From NCBI RefSeq assembly GCF_963663625.1, contig NZ_OY760438.1, forward strand, positions 682,001-746,000: DNA of 64,000 nucleotides. The letters run 5' to 3'. The notes beneath the pieces are model-generated. The model was not told the origin of the DNA, made no database searches, and saw only the letters and a program-made list of their open reading frames with translations. Position 1 is the stretch's first letter, and each line of letters opens with the position of its first letter. Of the stretch, positions 42,096 to 52,070 are shown in pieces. Origin of the DNA: an uncultured Ilyobacter sp. (lineage in GTDB: Bacteria > Fusobacteriota > Fusobacteriia > Fusobacteriales > Fusobacteriaceae). The position numbers and the translations under genes are program-made.

Positions 42096-42814
42096 TCCGT
42101 TACCTCTGCCAGCCCTTCTTTTATCTCTTCTAAGACGAGCTCCGCAGCCTTTACAGGATCATCGGCCTTGGTTATAGGTCTCCCTACCACAAGGAAGTCA
42201 CAACCGTTTAATATTGCATTTTTAGGAGTCATTATCCTCTGCTGGTCATTTGCCGCCGACCACTTTGGTCTCACCCCTGGACAGATTGTTTTAAAATCTT
42301 TTCCGCACTCCTCTTTTATAGCCGCTGCCTCCCATGGAGAGCAGACAACCCCGTCCATTCCGCTCTCCTTGGTCATCTTTGCCCAGTGCATCGCAAGTTC
42401 TTTTATAGAATGCTCTGTTTTATAAAGCTCTTTTATCTCATCATCAGAGAAACTTGTGAGGACAGTTACAGCGATGGCAAGAGCATCTGGGTTTATTTTC
42501 TTTACCTCTTCAGAAACACTCTTCATCATCTTTCTGCCCCCTGCGGCGTGGACATTAAACATAAAGACATTCTGTTTTGCTGCAAAGACAGACGCCATCA
42601 TAGTTGTGTTTGGTATATCGTGAAACTTAAGGTCTAAAAATACTTTTTTCCCTAGAGAACTGAGATATTCAACAGCATCTCCCTTGGAATTTAGAAACAT
42701 CTCAAGCCCTACCTTGTATACAGATACAGAATCTCCCAAAATTTCTACGAGTCCCTTTGCTTCCTCTATTGTTGGAAAGTCTAGTGCCACTATAAGTCTG
42801 TCTTTAGCATTCAT
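42089..42814 (-). CDS. pyrF: Orotidine 5'-phosphate decarboxylase
   Basis: 241 residues. The catalytic charge network D61-x-K63-x-x-D66 is intact in FLDLKFHDIPNT; VALDFP binds substrate at the N-terminus and CPGVRP at the C-terminus. It forms UMP. Spacing of 43 bases from pyrD and overlap with pyrC. Confidence 0.95.
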   Translation of the reverse strand: MNAKDRLIVALDFPTIEEAKGLVEILGDSVSVYKVGLEMFLNSKGDAVEYLSSLGKKVFLDLKFHDIPNTTMMASVFAAKQNVFMFNVHAAGGRKMMKSVSEEVKKINPDALAIAVTVLTSFSDDEIKELYKTEHSIKELAMHWAKMTKESGMDGVVCSPWEAAAIKEECGKDFKTICPGVRPKWSAANDQQRIMTPKNAILNGCDFLVVGRPITKADDPVKAAELVLEEIKEGLAEVTEC

Positions 42815-42857
42815 TTTATTCCCCCTAGCCTATTCATTGATTTTCTCTTTTATAAAA

Positions 42858-43778
42858 TTATCTATTTGGATGGGCTGCTCCCACAATCTCCGATATGTTA
42901 TCAAGGTTATTTTCTAGGCAGTATTTTTCTAGGCCCTCTTTTATCTCTACAGGAAGTACTGGATTCATAAATATTCCTGTCCCTAGAGATATAGCCGAAG
43001 CTCCTGCCATTAAAAATTCTATGGCATCTTCTACACAACTTATTCCACCCATACCAAGTACTGGTATTTTCACCGCCTGTGAAACCTGGTATATCATCCT
43101 AAGGGCCACCGGTTTTACTGCAGGACCTGAAAGTCCTCCAAATATGTTCCCTAGAACTGGCTTTTTTCTCTTTATATCTATAGACATCCCTAAAAGGGTA
43201 TTGATTAGTGCAACTGCATCTGCCCCGTTTTCCTCTACTATCTTTGCTATTGCAACTATATCCGTTACATTAGGAGAAAGTTTTACTATAACAGGTTTGG
43301 TAGTGACTGCTTTTACCGCTTTTGTGACTGCTCCTGCCACCTCAGGCCTGGCTCCAAAAGCCATTCCACCATCTTTTACATTTGGACAAGAGATATTCAG
43401 CTCTATAGCCTTTACCGCCTCTATACTCTCCACCCTTTTTGCAATCTCCACATACTCCTCTATAGTCTTACCGTTTATATTAGTTATGATAGGACTCGTT
43501 ATCTTCCCTTTTATATCCTTTATTATCACATTTTCAAAGTGATCTATCCCAGGGTTTTCAAGTCCCACAGAGTTTAGCATTCCACCTGGAGTTTCAGCTA
43601 TCCTAGTACCATAGTTCCCGTCTCTAGCCTCTAGTGTAAGACCCTTTACAACTATGGCTCCCAGGTCATTGGGATCAAAATAATCCTTATACTCAAGTCC
43701 AAATCCAAAGCACCCTGATGCTGTCATTATGGGATTTTTCAAATCCAAACCTACAAAATTAGTTTTTAATTTATTCAA
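42858..43778 (-). CDS. pyrD: Dihydroorotate dehydrogenase B, catalytic subunit
   Basis: 306 residues, class 1B. The active-site base is Cys in LNISCPNVKDGG, not Ser as in membrane class 2. TASGCFGFGLE binds FMN at the start. It pairs with PyrK, encoded 19 bases upstream, to pass electrons to NAD rather than to quinones, appropriate for a fermenter. Confidence 0.94.
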   Translation of the reverse strand: MNKLKTNFVGLDLKNPIMTASGCFGFGLEYKDYFDPNDLGAIVVKGLTLEARDGNYGTRIAETPGGMLNSVGLENPGIDHFENVIIKDIKGKITSPIITNINGKTIEEYVEIAKRVESIEAVKAIELNISCPNVKDGGMAFGARPEVAGAVTKAVKAVTTKPVIVKLSPNVTDIVAIAKIVEENGADAVALINTLLGMSIDIKRKKPVLGNIFGGLSGPAVKPVALRMIYQVSQAVKIPVLGMGGISCVEDAIEFLMAGASAISLGTGIFMNPVLPVEIKEGLEKYCLENNLDNISEIVGAAHPNR

Positions 43779-43797
43779 AATTATTCACCCCTTAAAA

Positions 43798-44601
43798 TTA
43801 ATTTCCGCAGCTGCATCCTGGATTTTCTTTAGGATTGACATCGACAATTATCTCAGCCTCGAATACTGGTCCATCTGCACACACTCTTTTCATTCCCTCT
43901 TTGGTTTTTATAGAGCACCCCACACAGGCCTTCACTCCGCAGGCCATTTTTTCCTCTAGTGAGATCTGACATCTCATATTGTGCTGAGCGGCCACCTTTG
44001 CCACAGCCTCCATCATTTTATGAGGTCCGCATGTATATACTATATCGTATTTTTCTTTTGAAAGGAGTTCCTTCATTGCATCTACTGCATTCCCCTTCAT
44101 CCCCACGGTACCGTCATCAGTAGCAAAGAATATATCCTCTTTTGGAAAGTGGTAGTTGTCTGCTATTCTTACTGCACCTGCATCTCTTCCTGCTGCTATT
44201 ATTGTCACGGTGTTTTTATTTTTTACAGATTCTACGAGATACTTCAGAGGAGCCATACCCATTCCTCCCCCTACCACAAGGATCTTCTTTCCCTTTACCT
44301 CTGTATCAAAGCCTGTTCCAAGAGGACCCTGCATTCTTATCTCTTCACCTATCTTGTAGTTTGTAAATTCCTTTGTCCCTTTACCTGTAACCTCATAATA
44401 AAATTCCAAAATGTGATTTTCCTGATCTGCATAATGGATACTTATAGGTCTTCCCAATATTCTTATCCCATTATGGCATTTTATCATGTAAAACTGTCCA
44501 GCTTTGGCCACAGCAGCTGATTTTACCGCCTTTACTTTCATGAGATAGTAATTATCCCCCATATTTTTATTCTCTATGATTACACCGTCTTCTAAAAACA
44601 T
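43798..44601 (-). CDS. pyrK: Dihydroorotate dehydrogenase electron-transfer subunit
   Basis: 267 residues of the ferredoxin-reductase type. FAD domain with RPISIHYADQE; NAD domain with VVGGGMGMAPLKYL; four Cys (CGVKACVGCSIK ... RVCADGP) hold the 2Fe-2S cluster near the C-terminus. It forms the heterotetramer with PyrD. Confidence 0.94.
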   Translation of the reverse strand: MFLEDGVIIENKNMGDNYYLMKVKAVKSAAVAKAGQFYMIKCHNGIRILGRPISIHYADQENHILEFYYEVTGKGTKEFTNYKIGEEIRMQGPLGTGFDTEVKGKKILVVGGGMGMAPLKYLVESVKNKNTVTIIAAGRDAGAVRIADNYHFPKEDIFFATDDGTVGMKGNAVDAMKELLSKEKYDIVYTCGPHKMMEAVAKVAAQHNMRCQISLEEKMACGVKACVGCSIKTKEGMKRVCADGPVFEAEIIVDVNPKENPGCSCGN

Positions 44602-44614
44602 GCTGCCTCCTCTA

Positions 44615-45052
44615 TTATTTCAAAATTATATTATTTTTTTTCACACTTGCTTCACAATAAGCACACCTGTATTTCTCTTCCTCTCTAAAAAACTTAGTAG
44701 AAACTTTTTCAAAATTTGTAACGCATTTTGGATTTTGGCATTTTATCACGTCATTTATAACACCTGGCAGCTTTACCATTTTCTTTTCCAAAACTTTAAA
44801 ATCTTTTATTATATTTATTGATGCCTTTGGGGCCAAAATTGCTATTTTTTCTATCTCTTCGTCTTTCAATATCCTGCCGTCTATTTTTATTATGCCTTTT
44901 TTTCCCTGTTTACTGCTTTCTAGGTTAAAGGCTACCATGATGGTCCCGTGCTCCTTATTTAGTTCTAAAAGATTCATTATTTCCAGAGTTTTTTCAGAAT
45001 CTATATGATCTATCACAGTTCCATTTTCAATTGCATTTATCTGAAGTTCCAT
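44615..45052 (-). CDS. pyrI: Aspartate carbamoyltransferase regulatory subunit
   Basis: 145 residues from the ATG at 45052; an in-frame TTG two codons earlier sits closer to the AAGGAGG ribosome site, so the start is a little uncertain. The N-terminal effector domain (IENGTVIDHI) binds CTP/ATP, and the C-terminal zinc site has C105, C110, C130 and C133. PyrI gives allosteric control by nucleotides. It is encoded directly after pyrB. Confidence 0.94.
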   Translation of the reverse strand: MELQINAIENGTVIDHIDSEKTLEIMNLLELNKEHGTIMVAFNLESSKQGKKGIIKIDGRILKDEEIEKIAILAPKASINIIKDFKVLEKKMVKLPGVINDVIKCQNPKCVTNFEKVSTKFFREEEKYRCAYCEASVKKNNIILK

Positions 45053-45067
45053 CTTCAAAGTACCTCC

Positions 45068-46202
<1,135 letters not shown>

Positions 46203-46235
46203 TTTCTTCCTCCCTTTAAAATTTTTACTGGAATT

Positions 46236-46264
46236 ATTCTATCAAAAAAAATGAATTAATGCAA
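46236..46264 (-). promoter_or_regulatory. Promoter of the pyr operon
   Basis: Minus strand: TTGCAT (46264-46259), 17-base spacer, TAGAAT (46241-46236). It predicts a transcript starting about 27 bases before the leader peptide. Confidence 0.7.
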
Positions 46265-46309
46265 CTTTTTTTATTTCAACCCAATTTCCAAAATATGAAG
46301 TCTGTTTTA

Positions 46310-47773
46310 TTAAAACATTTTTAGTTGTTTGCCAGGCTTTACACTCCCTGGTTTCAGCTTTTTCTCAAGCTCCTCTGCATACTCTTTTATATCTTCTATA
46401 ATCCTAGTTTTTTCGATGTTCCCCCTGTGCTTCTTCCTCAATTCCTCAATTTCAATTTTCAAAGAAGAGAGATTTTGAAAACCTTCACGTTCTTTAGATA
46501 TAAATTCATAACAGTGTTCTTTCCACCTTGATTTTTCCTCCTCAGTAAAAGTCTCAGGCATATTTCTTCCTAAAAATCTGAAGTACATTTCTTTATATTT
46601 TTTATCTTTGAATCTTGGCACATATTCATAATTTTCCTTATGAAAGGCAACCATCTCATTTTTATCCCACTGACTGGCAAACGACCCGTATATATCTAAA
46701 TCCGGATCAGTTTCCTGGTCATCTTCCTCTCTAAAAAAAACACTTAGAAGCTCATCTTTTCTTTTAGAAGAAAGCTTTTTTAATTTTTCCACTTTTTCTT
46801 TCAAATTAACGGTCAACCTTTTTAAAAATTGTGGGTTTTCCCTAAGACCCTCGTAAGGTATAATAAGAGGGCTCTGGTTTATTCTTATCTGCTTTAGGCC
46901 AGGCCTCTTCTTTCCTATCTCTTCAAGCCGTTCATTAGTATAATAGAGATATTCTTTCATCTCTTTTGAGCTCATATTTTCAATGACTTCGATATCACTC
47001 AAAACATCCACAAATAAAAATGCGTTTTTATCTCCTCTTTTAGAAAAGTCTCCGATTTTAAAAATAAGAGAGGCATAGCCCTTCTCATAACCATATCCAA
47101 AATCTATATGCAAAAACAATTCATCCTTAGACAGCTCTGATTTCACAAACTCTTTTTCCCTGAGATTGAAAAAGTAATTAAAGATAACCGAAGATTTTCT
47201 GCTTAGAAGTTCTGCAAGCCCTATAGTGGCATATACATCGGATTTTGCATCATGAGCATTTTCATGAGAAATTCCATTTGCTTCACTTAGTTCCTCTAGC
47301 CTGAAAGACGGTCTGCCATCCTCCTTCAATGGCCATTTTAATAGTTCTGGTTTCATCACATACACCCCTAGAACCGCTCTCATAAAGTCCCACCTTGAGC
47401 AGTTGTTTTTCCACTCTCGCTCATAGGGGTCTCTAAATGTTCTATAAAAAAGATTTCTTGTTATCTCATCATCAAATTTAATACTGTTATAACCTACGGT
47501 TACGGTTCCTTCTTTTGTAAATTCCTTAAATAATATGGCTGCCAGTTCATTTTCTGTAATTCCTTTTTCATTTGCTTCCTGCGGAGTTATTCCAGTTATC
47601 AGACTGGCCTCGGGATTTGGGAGATAGTCTTCTGCCAATTTACAATAGTAGACCATTTCATCTACCACTTTAAAGTTCATATCTGTCCTAATTCCTGCAA
47701 ACTGGGAAATCCTATCTCTTCTAGGGTCCGAACCAAAAGTTTCATAGTCATACCAAAGATAAGTTTTTTTCAT
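46310..47773 (-). CDS. sbcB: Exodeoxyribonuclease I
   Basis: 487 residues, the usual size for ExoI. The DnaQ-like 3'-5' exonuclease domain has D9 and E11 in WYDYETFG, the middle Asp in NSIKFDDE, and H/D in ENAHDAKSDV (DEDDh type). The rest matches the SH3-like and helical C-terminal domains of ExoI. It degrades single-stranded DNA in repair and recombination. AAGGAG precedes the ATG at 47773; three extra codons from a TTG are unlikely. Confidence 0.93.
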   Translation of the reverse strand: MKKTYLWYDYETFGSDPRRDRISQFAGIRTDMNFKVVDEMVYYCKLAEDYLPNPEASLITGITPQEANEKGITENELAAILFKEFTKEGTVTVGYNSIKFDDEITRNLFYRTFRDPYEREWKNNCSRWDFMRAVLGVYVMKPELLKWPLKEDGRPSFRLEELSEANGISHENAHDAKSDVYATIGLAELLSRKSSVIFNYFFNLREKEFVKSELSKDELFLHIDFGYGYEKGYASLIFKIGDFSKRGDKNAFLFVDVLSDIEVIENMSSKEMKEYLYYTNERLEEIGKKRPGLKQIRINQSPLIIPYEGLRENPQFLKRLTVNLKEKVEKLKKLSSKRKDELLSVFFREEDDQETDPDLDIYGSFASQWDKNEMVAFHKENYEYVPRFKDKKYKEMYFRFLGRNMPETFTEEEKSRWKEHCYEFISKEREGFQNLSSLKIEIEELRKKHRGNIEKTRIIEDIKEYAEELEKKLKPGSVKPGKQLKMF

Positions 47774-47885
47774 AATAAGCAACTCCTTAACAAAATTATT
47801 TTACTGTTATTAGTATACTAGACCAGACTATAAATTAAAATATTATAAATTTAAAATTGAATCAAATCTATTTTCTACCAAATAA

Positions 47886-47917
47886 AAAAAGATCCGGGCA
47901 TTTTCCAGAATCTTTTT
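47886..47917 (-). terminator. Possible terminator after murI
   Basis: Imperfect stem (AAAGAT/ATCTTT plus inner GG/CC pairs) followed on the minus strand by seven T's; it lies 146 bases after the racemase stop. Confidence 0.5.
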
Positions 47918-48062
47918 AAAATGCTTTAATATTATTTTTATTTTGGCATCAACATTTTTAATACTTTTATGTCTATTATTGTAATAATAGTTATAGATAA
48001 TTAAAAAAACTTAAAAAATTACTCGATATGAAGATTTTCTTAATTGTATTTTTTAGTAAAAT

Positions 48063-48848
48063 TTAAAGCTCTATGCTATAAATTTTTCTAATTTCTCTTC
48101 CAAGAAAATCACCGGCGACTTCTTTAAATTTATCTATACTGCCACTTATATAAAACTCTTGATGCCCTAATTCACCGACCTTTGTTTTCCCAGTTTTTAA
48201 AAAGAGCTCTTTTTTCACCATCTCGGCAGTTTCTTTTGCAGAGTCTACTATATTACCCTTAAAATACCTAGCTATAATATGCCGTATAATTGGATAGTGA
48301 GTGCACCCCAACAACAAAGTATCTGCTTTTTCTGGTATATAACTAAGATACTCTTTTACGACCTCTTCATTCTCTAGTGTATCTTCCCAACCCTCTTCTA
48401 TCATTGAGCACAGTTTCGGACACCCCTTTTGAAATACCGAAATCTTCCCGTTTATTTCTTTCAACGCCTTAGGATAGGCATCCATAGCTACCGTTGCAGG
48501 TGTTGCAAGTATACCCACAGAATTATTTGATGTCGCCTCTATTCCCATTTTGGCTCCAGCCTCTATGACTCCAATTATTGGAATATGAGCAAATCTGGTT
48601 TTTAAACTCTCAAGAGCAGCAGCAGTCGCAACACTACATGCCACAACGACGGCATGGACCCCGTTCAGTACCAAAAACTCAACAATTTTCAGACAGTGTT
48701 CCCTTATTTGATCCACACTCAAATTTTCATAATGAAAATTCTTGTTGTCACCATAATATATTATTGTATCTTCAGGTAAAATTTTACTGATTTCTTTTAC
48801 TACGGTAATACCGCCGACACCAGAATCAAAAACTCCGATTTTCGCCAT
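48063..48848 (-). CDS. murI: Glutamate racemase homologue
   Basis: 261 residues of the Asp/Glu racemase family. GVFDSGVGGITV starts the protein; the two catalytic cysteines are C71 (VACSVATAAAL) and C182 (LLGCTHYP). In typical MurI the first cysteine is followed by Asn-Thr (CNTA), whose side chains hold the substrate; here it is Ser-Val. The GD-TAR-VPYG loop is also changed to GDNKNFHYEN. The protein probably supplies D-glutamate for peptidoglycan, but substrate choice deserves a check. Confidence 0.85.
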   Translation of the reverse strand: MAKIGVFDSGVGGITVVKEISKILPEDTIIYYGDNKNFHYENLSVDQIREHCLKIVEFLVLNGVHAVVVACSVATAAALESLKTRFAHIPIIGVIEAGAKMGIEATSNNSVGILATPATVAMDAYPKALKEINGKISVFQKGCPKLCSMIEEGWEDTLENEEVVKEYLSYIPEKADTLLLGCTHYPIIRHIIARYFKGNIVDSAKETAEMVKKELFLKTGKTKVGELGHQEFYISGSIDKFKEVAGDFLGREIRKIYSIEL

Positions 48849-48892
48849 TCAAATTTCACCCCTTCAATATTTTTAAATCTAAAATAATAATA

Positions 48893-48941
48893 AAAAACTA
48901 AAGGTCAAACATCTTCTTACAAGTAAGAAGATTATCTGACC
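48893..48941 (-). terminator. Terminator after gltS
   Basis: GGTCA/TGACC and ATCTTCTTAC/GTAAGAAGAT form a long hairpin (48903-48941), followed on the minus strand by a T-rich tract. Confidence 0.85.
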
Positions 48942-49012
48942 CTAGCTTTTTCACATAATCCAATGCAATATTCAATAGGTAGTATCTATTTTATATTCTT
49001 AATAATTTTATC

Positions 49013-50203
49013 TTATGAGAACATATTTATGAAGAATGTAATTACAGATGCATTTGTGAAATCTATAAATAGTGCTCCTACAAGCGGCAGTACGAAGAAT
49101 GCTCTTGGCGAAGGGAAGTTTGCAGCTGTAAATGATTCCATGTTTGCCATTGCATTTGGTGTTGCTCCCATTCCGAATCCGCAATGTCCGCAAGATATAA
49201 CCGCAGCATCGTAGTCTTTACCCATTATTCTGAAAGTTACAAAATATGCGAAGGCTGCCATAAGTGCTGTCTGAGCAAGAAGCATTACTATTAATGGTAT
49301 TGCAAGCGCAGCTAGATCCCATAATCTCATTGTCATAAGAGCCATAGCCAGGAAAAGTGACAGAGAGATGTTTCCTATAGCATCTATACTCTTGTGATGT
49401 AAATCTATTTTCTTAAGATCCGCCACGTTTCTTGCGACAGCGGCCACAATCATTGGTCCAATATAGATAGGTAAAACTACTCCGGCTTTCTTAATTACTA
49501 ATGAAACAAGAGTTCCAAATCCCATAGATAGCGTTATTAAGTAAACTGTACTCATTAATTTAGACTCTGTTATTGTTTCCACTTCAGGTTTTTCAACCCC
49601 TTCAAAATGTTGCGCTCCGTCATCAGTGCCCACAAGCGAGTGTTTTGCCATAAGTCTCTTGGCTATCGGTCCTCCTATCACACATCCGGCAATCAGTCCG
49701 AAAGTAGCAGATGCGATTGCCACAGCTAGAGCCCCTTGTGCCCCTGCAGCTTCAAGTACAGGCCCGAATGCCCCTGCAGTTCCGTGTCCACCAGTCAGTG
49801 GAACTGATCCTACAGCCAGCCCGATTAACGGATTAAGACCAAATGCCTTAGCCAGACTTACACCTACAACGTTTTGTAGTATTACAAGTGCAGTTGCCAC
49901 TGCTAAGAAAATTCCTACCTGAATTCCACCCTTTTTCAAAAGTTTCAAACTGGCTGCAAATCCTATAGTAGTAAAGAATGCGACCATGAATAGTGTCTTC
50001 AACTGTCCGTCATAAGTAAACTCAAAAGCCCCTGTAGAGTGCCCTATTAGAGTAATTATTGAGTAAAGAACACCTCCAATTACAGGTGACGGGATGAAGA
50101 ATTTTTCAAAGAAAGGTACCCTGTGTTTAATGGCTCTACCTACCAATAAAACGATCGCTGCTAAAGTAAGTGTTTCCATCATGTTGAACTCATAAACTAA
50201 CAT
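49013..50203 (-). CDS. gltS: Sodium/glutamate symporter
   Basis: 396 residues with about ten to twelve membrane helices and two re-entrant loops. GSVPLTGGHGTAGAFGP and the C-terminal CGHCGFGMGATPNAMANM are the paired signature loops of GltS. It takes up glutamate with sodium. It lies upstream of murI on the same strand, so uptake and racemisation of glutamate are encoded side by side. AGGAGG precedes the ATG. Confidence 0.95.
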   Translation of the reverse strand: MLVYEFNMMETLTLAAIVLLVGRAIKHRVPFFEKFFIPSPVIGGVLYSIITLIGHSTGAFEFTYDGQLKTLFMVAFFTTIGFAASLKLLKKGGIQVGIFLAVATALVILQNVVGVSLAKAFGLNPLIGLAVGSVPLTGGHGTAGAFGPVLEAAGAQGALAVAIASATFGLIAGCVIGGPIAKRLMAKHSLVGTDDGAQHFEGVEKPEVETITESKLMSTVYLITLSMGFGTLVSLVIKKAGVVLPIYIGPMIVAAVARNVADLKKIDLHHKSIDAIGNISLSLFLAMALMTMRLWDLAALAIPLIVMLLAQTALMAAFAYFVTFRIMGKDYDAAVISCGHCGFGMGATPNAMANMESFTAANFPSPRAFFVLPLVGALFIDFTNASVITFFINMFS

Positions 50204-50684
50204 TAAATCTCCTCCTTGCTAATTTTGTTATATAGTTATACAGTTGTTAAAACTTTTATAAAATAAAAATTAATTTTTATTTTAAAGTTCAATAATAATT
50301 TCCAATACCTAAAAATTAACAAAAGATTAAAATAAGCAAAATCCAAATTTTAAAAAATATTTTTGTACTGTTATAATGCGTTTTATACTTTTAGTGGCTG
50401 TTTCGTCTACTATGAGAGTATACTACTATAACCATTCTATTTGCAAACATATTATGCTATATTCTTGCTATATATTATCAATAATATCTTTGTTAAAAAT
50501 TTATAAAACGAATACTTAGTCTGTAACGCCCATTTTTAAAGACTTTTTATTTTTATAATTTTCTATCCTCAGGTTCTTTTCTGTGAATTATCGACAGTTT
50601 TTTGGATTTTCAACATTCTTTTTACCATCATTTCTTTTTAATTTTATACAATTATTGTCAAAATAATATAAAAAGAGGTAAGAT
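50204..50684. other. Intergenic region between DUF2238 and gltS genes
   Basis: 481 AT-rich bases upstream of gltS. No gene-like frame, tRNA or known RNA element seen. The only clear element is the terminator of the DUF2238 gene at 50671-50696. Confidence 0.45.
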
Positions 50685-50696
50685 TCATCTCACCTC
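50671..50696 (-). terminator. Terminator of the DUF2238 gene
   Basis: GAGGTAAG (50675-50682) pairs with CTCACCTC (50689-50696) with a G-T pair; a T run follows on the minus strand. It overlaps the stop codon. Confidence 0.75.
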
Positions 50697-51311
50697 AATT
50701 TGAATACTTATCTCTTCAAGTTCCCTGTCGTGAATTCTTTTGAAAAAAACCAGTGATAAAAATGCCCCTATAAGACAATAAAACATATCTGACTGTGTAT
50801 CCCATACATACCCCTGAGTCCCTAAAAATTCATTAGACCCAGTTCCAGTAGCCAAGGCCACCCACCACTCTATAAGTTCATAAAAAGAACTTATCGCCAT
50901 ACAAATGGATATAACTATAAAAAAAAGCCATTTACCTCTTGAAACCACTGATTTCCTGAGTAAAATTTCTCTGGCTATCATAGCAGGGGTCAATCCCTGG
51001 ACAAAGTGACCTAGCTTGTCATAATTATTTCTTTCAAGTTCAAAGATCTCCTTGATCCAGTTAAAGAAAGGAACCCTCGCGTATGTATAGTGTCCCCCAA
51101 TCACTAAAATCACAGCATGGATAAGTATGAGCCAGCAGGTTAACTGTGTCAGTGGAAACTTTCTATATGTCGCCACAACTATGATCACCCCTATAACGGC
51201 CGGAGCAACCTCTAGCATCCATGTAAAAGTATCATAGGGTCTTATCCCGCTCCATACCAAGACAATGAAAAACACTATCAGCTGAAAGACATTTATCTTT
51301 TCCCTGCTCAT
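50685..51311 (-). CDS. DUF2238 (YjdF-like) inner-membrane protein
   Basis: 208 residues with about six membrane helices. GGHYTYARVPFFNW, RNNYDKLGHFVQGLTPA and FLGTQGYVWDTQSDM are the conserved blocks of the DUF2238/YjdF family. Function not established. It lies 33 bases downstream of the LytT-type regulator on the same strand, so it may be part of that operon. Confidence 0.87.
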   Translation of the reverse strand: MSREKINVFQLIVFFIVLVWSGIRPYDTFTWMLEVAPAVIGVIIVVATYRKFPLTQLTCWLILIHAVILVIGGHYTYARVPFFNWIKEIFELERNNYDKLGHFVQGLTPAMIAREILLRKSVVSRGKWLFFIVISICMAISSFYELIEWWVALATGTGSNEFLGTQGYVWDTQSDMFYCLIGAFLSLVFFKRIHDRELEEISIQIEVR

Positions 51312-51344
51312 TTTATCTCACCTCTTTACTGTTTTATAGAATAC

Positions 51345-52070
51345 TTACTTTATATTCATGATCTCCTTAAACTCTTTTACTTTCCCACGACTCACAGGTA
51401 TCTCATCTTTCAGACCTTTAAACTTAAGATTATAAGTACTGTTAAACCAGGGTATTATCTCAGATATCTTATCAACATTTACTATATAGGATCTGTGACA
51501 TCTAAAAAACCTGTCTTTAGGAAGTTTATTTTCTAAATCTGAAATTTTTAACTTGGATATATATATATCCTTTTCAGTAAAAATTTTAGTCTCTCTTTCA
51601 CAGGCTTCACAGTAATATACTTCATTTAGGGACAAAACCTGCATTTTATCCCCCTTGCATATTGTAAGTTTAGAATGAGAATGTATTTCTTTGCTTTCTT
51701 CTGATCTTTCACTAGGCCTATTTTCTAGTCTTTTTAAAGTATTAACTATTCTTTCTTCTGAATAAGGTTTCATAATATAATCAAAGGCCTGTATGTCAAA
51801 AGCATCTACAGCATAGTGGTCATATGCCGTTATAAAAACCATCTCAGGTTTTTTATTGAATTTAGAAATCAGTTTTCCAAGACTCATCCCGTCTAGATTG
51901 GGCATATTTATATCTAAAAATATTATATCCACATTATTTTCCTGCAGATATTTGAGAACCTCTAAGGGATCTTCAAACTCTTGAACAATTTTAATACTAC
52001 TGAAATTCTCTATAAAATATTTAAGCTCCTCTCTAGAAGGATATTCATCATCTACTATTATACATTTCAT
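51345..52070 (-). CDS. LytTR-family response regulator
   Basis: 241 residues: receiver domain with acidic pocket DDE (7-9) and phospho-acceptor D53 (FLDINMP), and a LytTR DNA-binding domain (about 135-241). Its gene overlaps the sensor kinase gene by 23 bases. The pair matches LytS/LytT and BtsS/BtsR systems, which sense pyruvate or membrane state. No lrgAB or btsT target is next to it. Confidence 0.92.
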   Translation of the reverse strand: MKCIIVDDEYPSREELKYFIENFSSIKIVQEFEDPLEVLKYLQENNVDIIFLDINMPNLDGMSLGKLISKFNKKPEMVFITAYDHYAVDAFDIQAFDYIMKPYSEERIVNTLKRLENRPSERSEESKEIHSHSKLTICKGDKMQVLSLNEVYYCEACERETKIFTEKDIYISKLKISDLENKLPKDRFFRCHRSYIVNVDKISEIIPWFNSTYNLKFKGLKDEIPVSRGKVKEFKEIMNIK

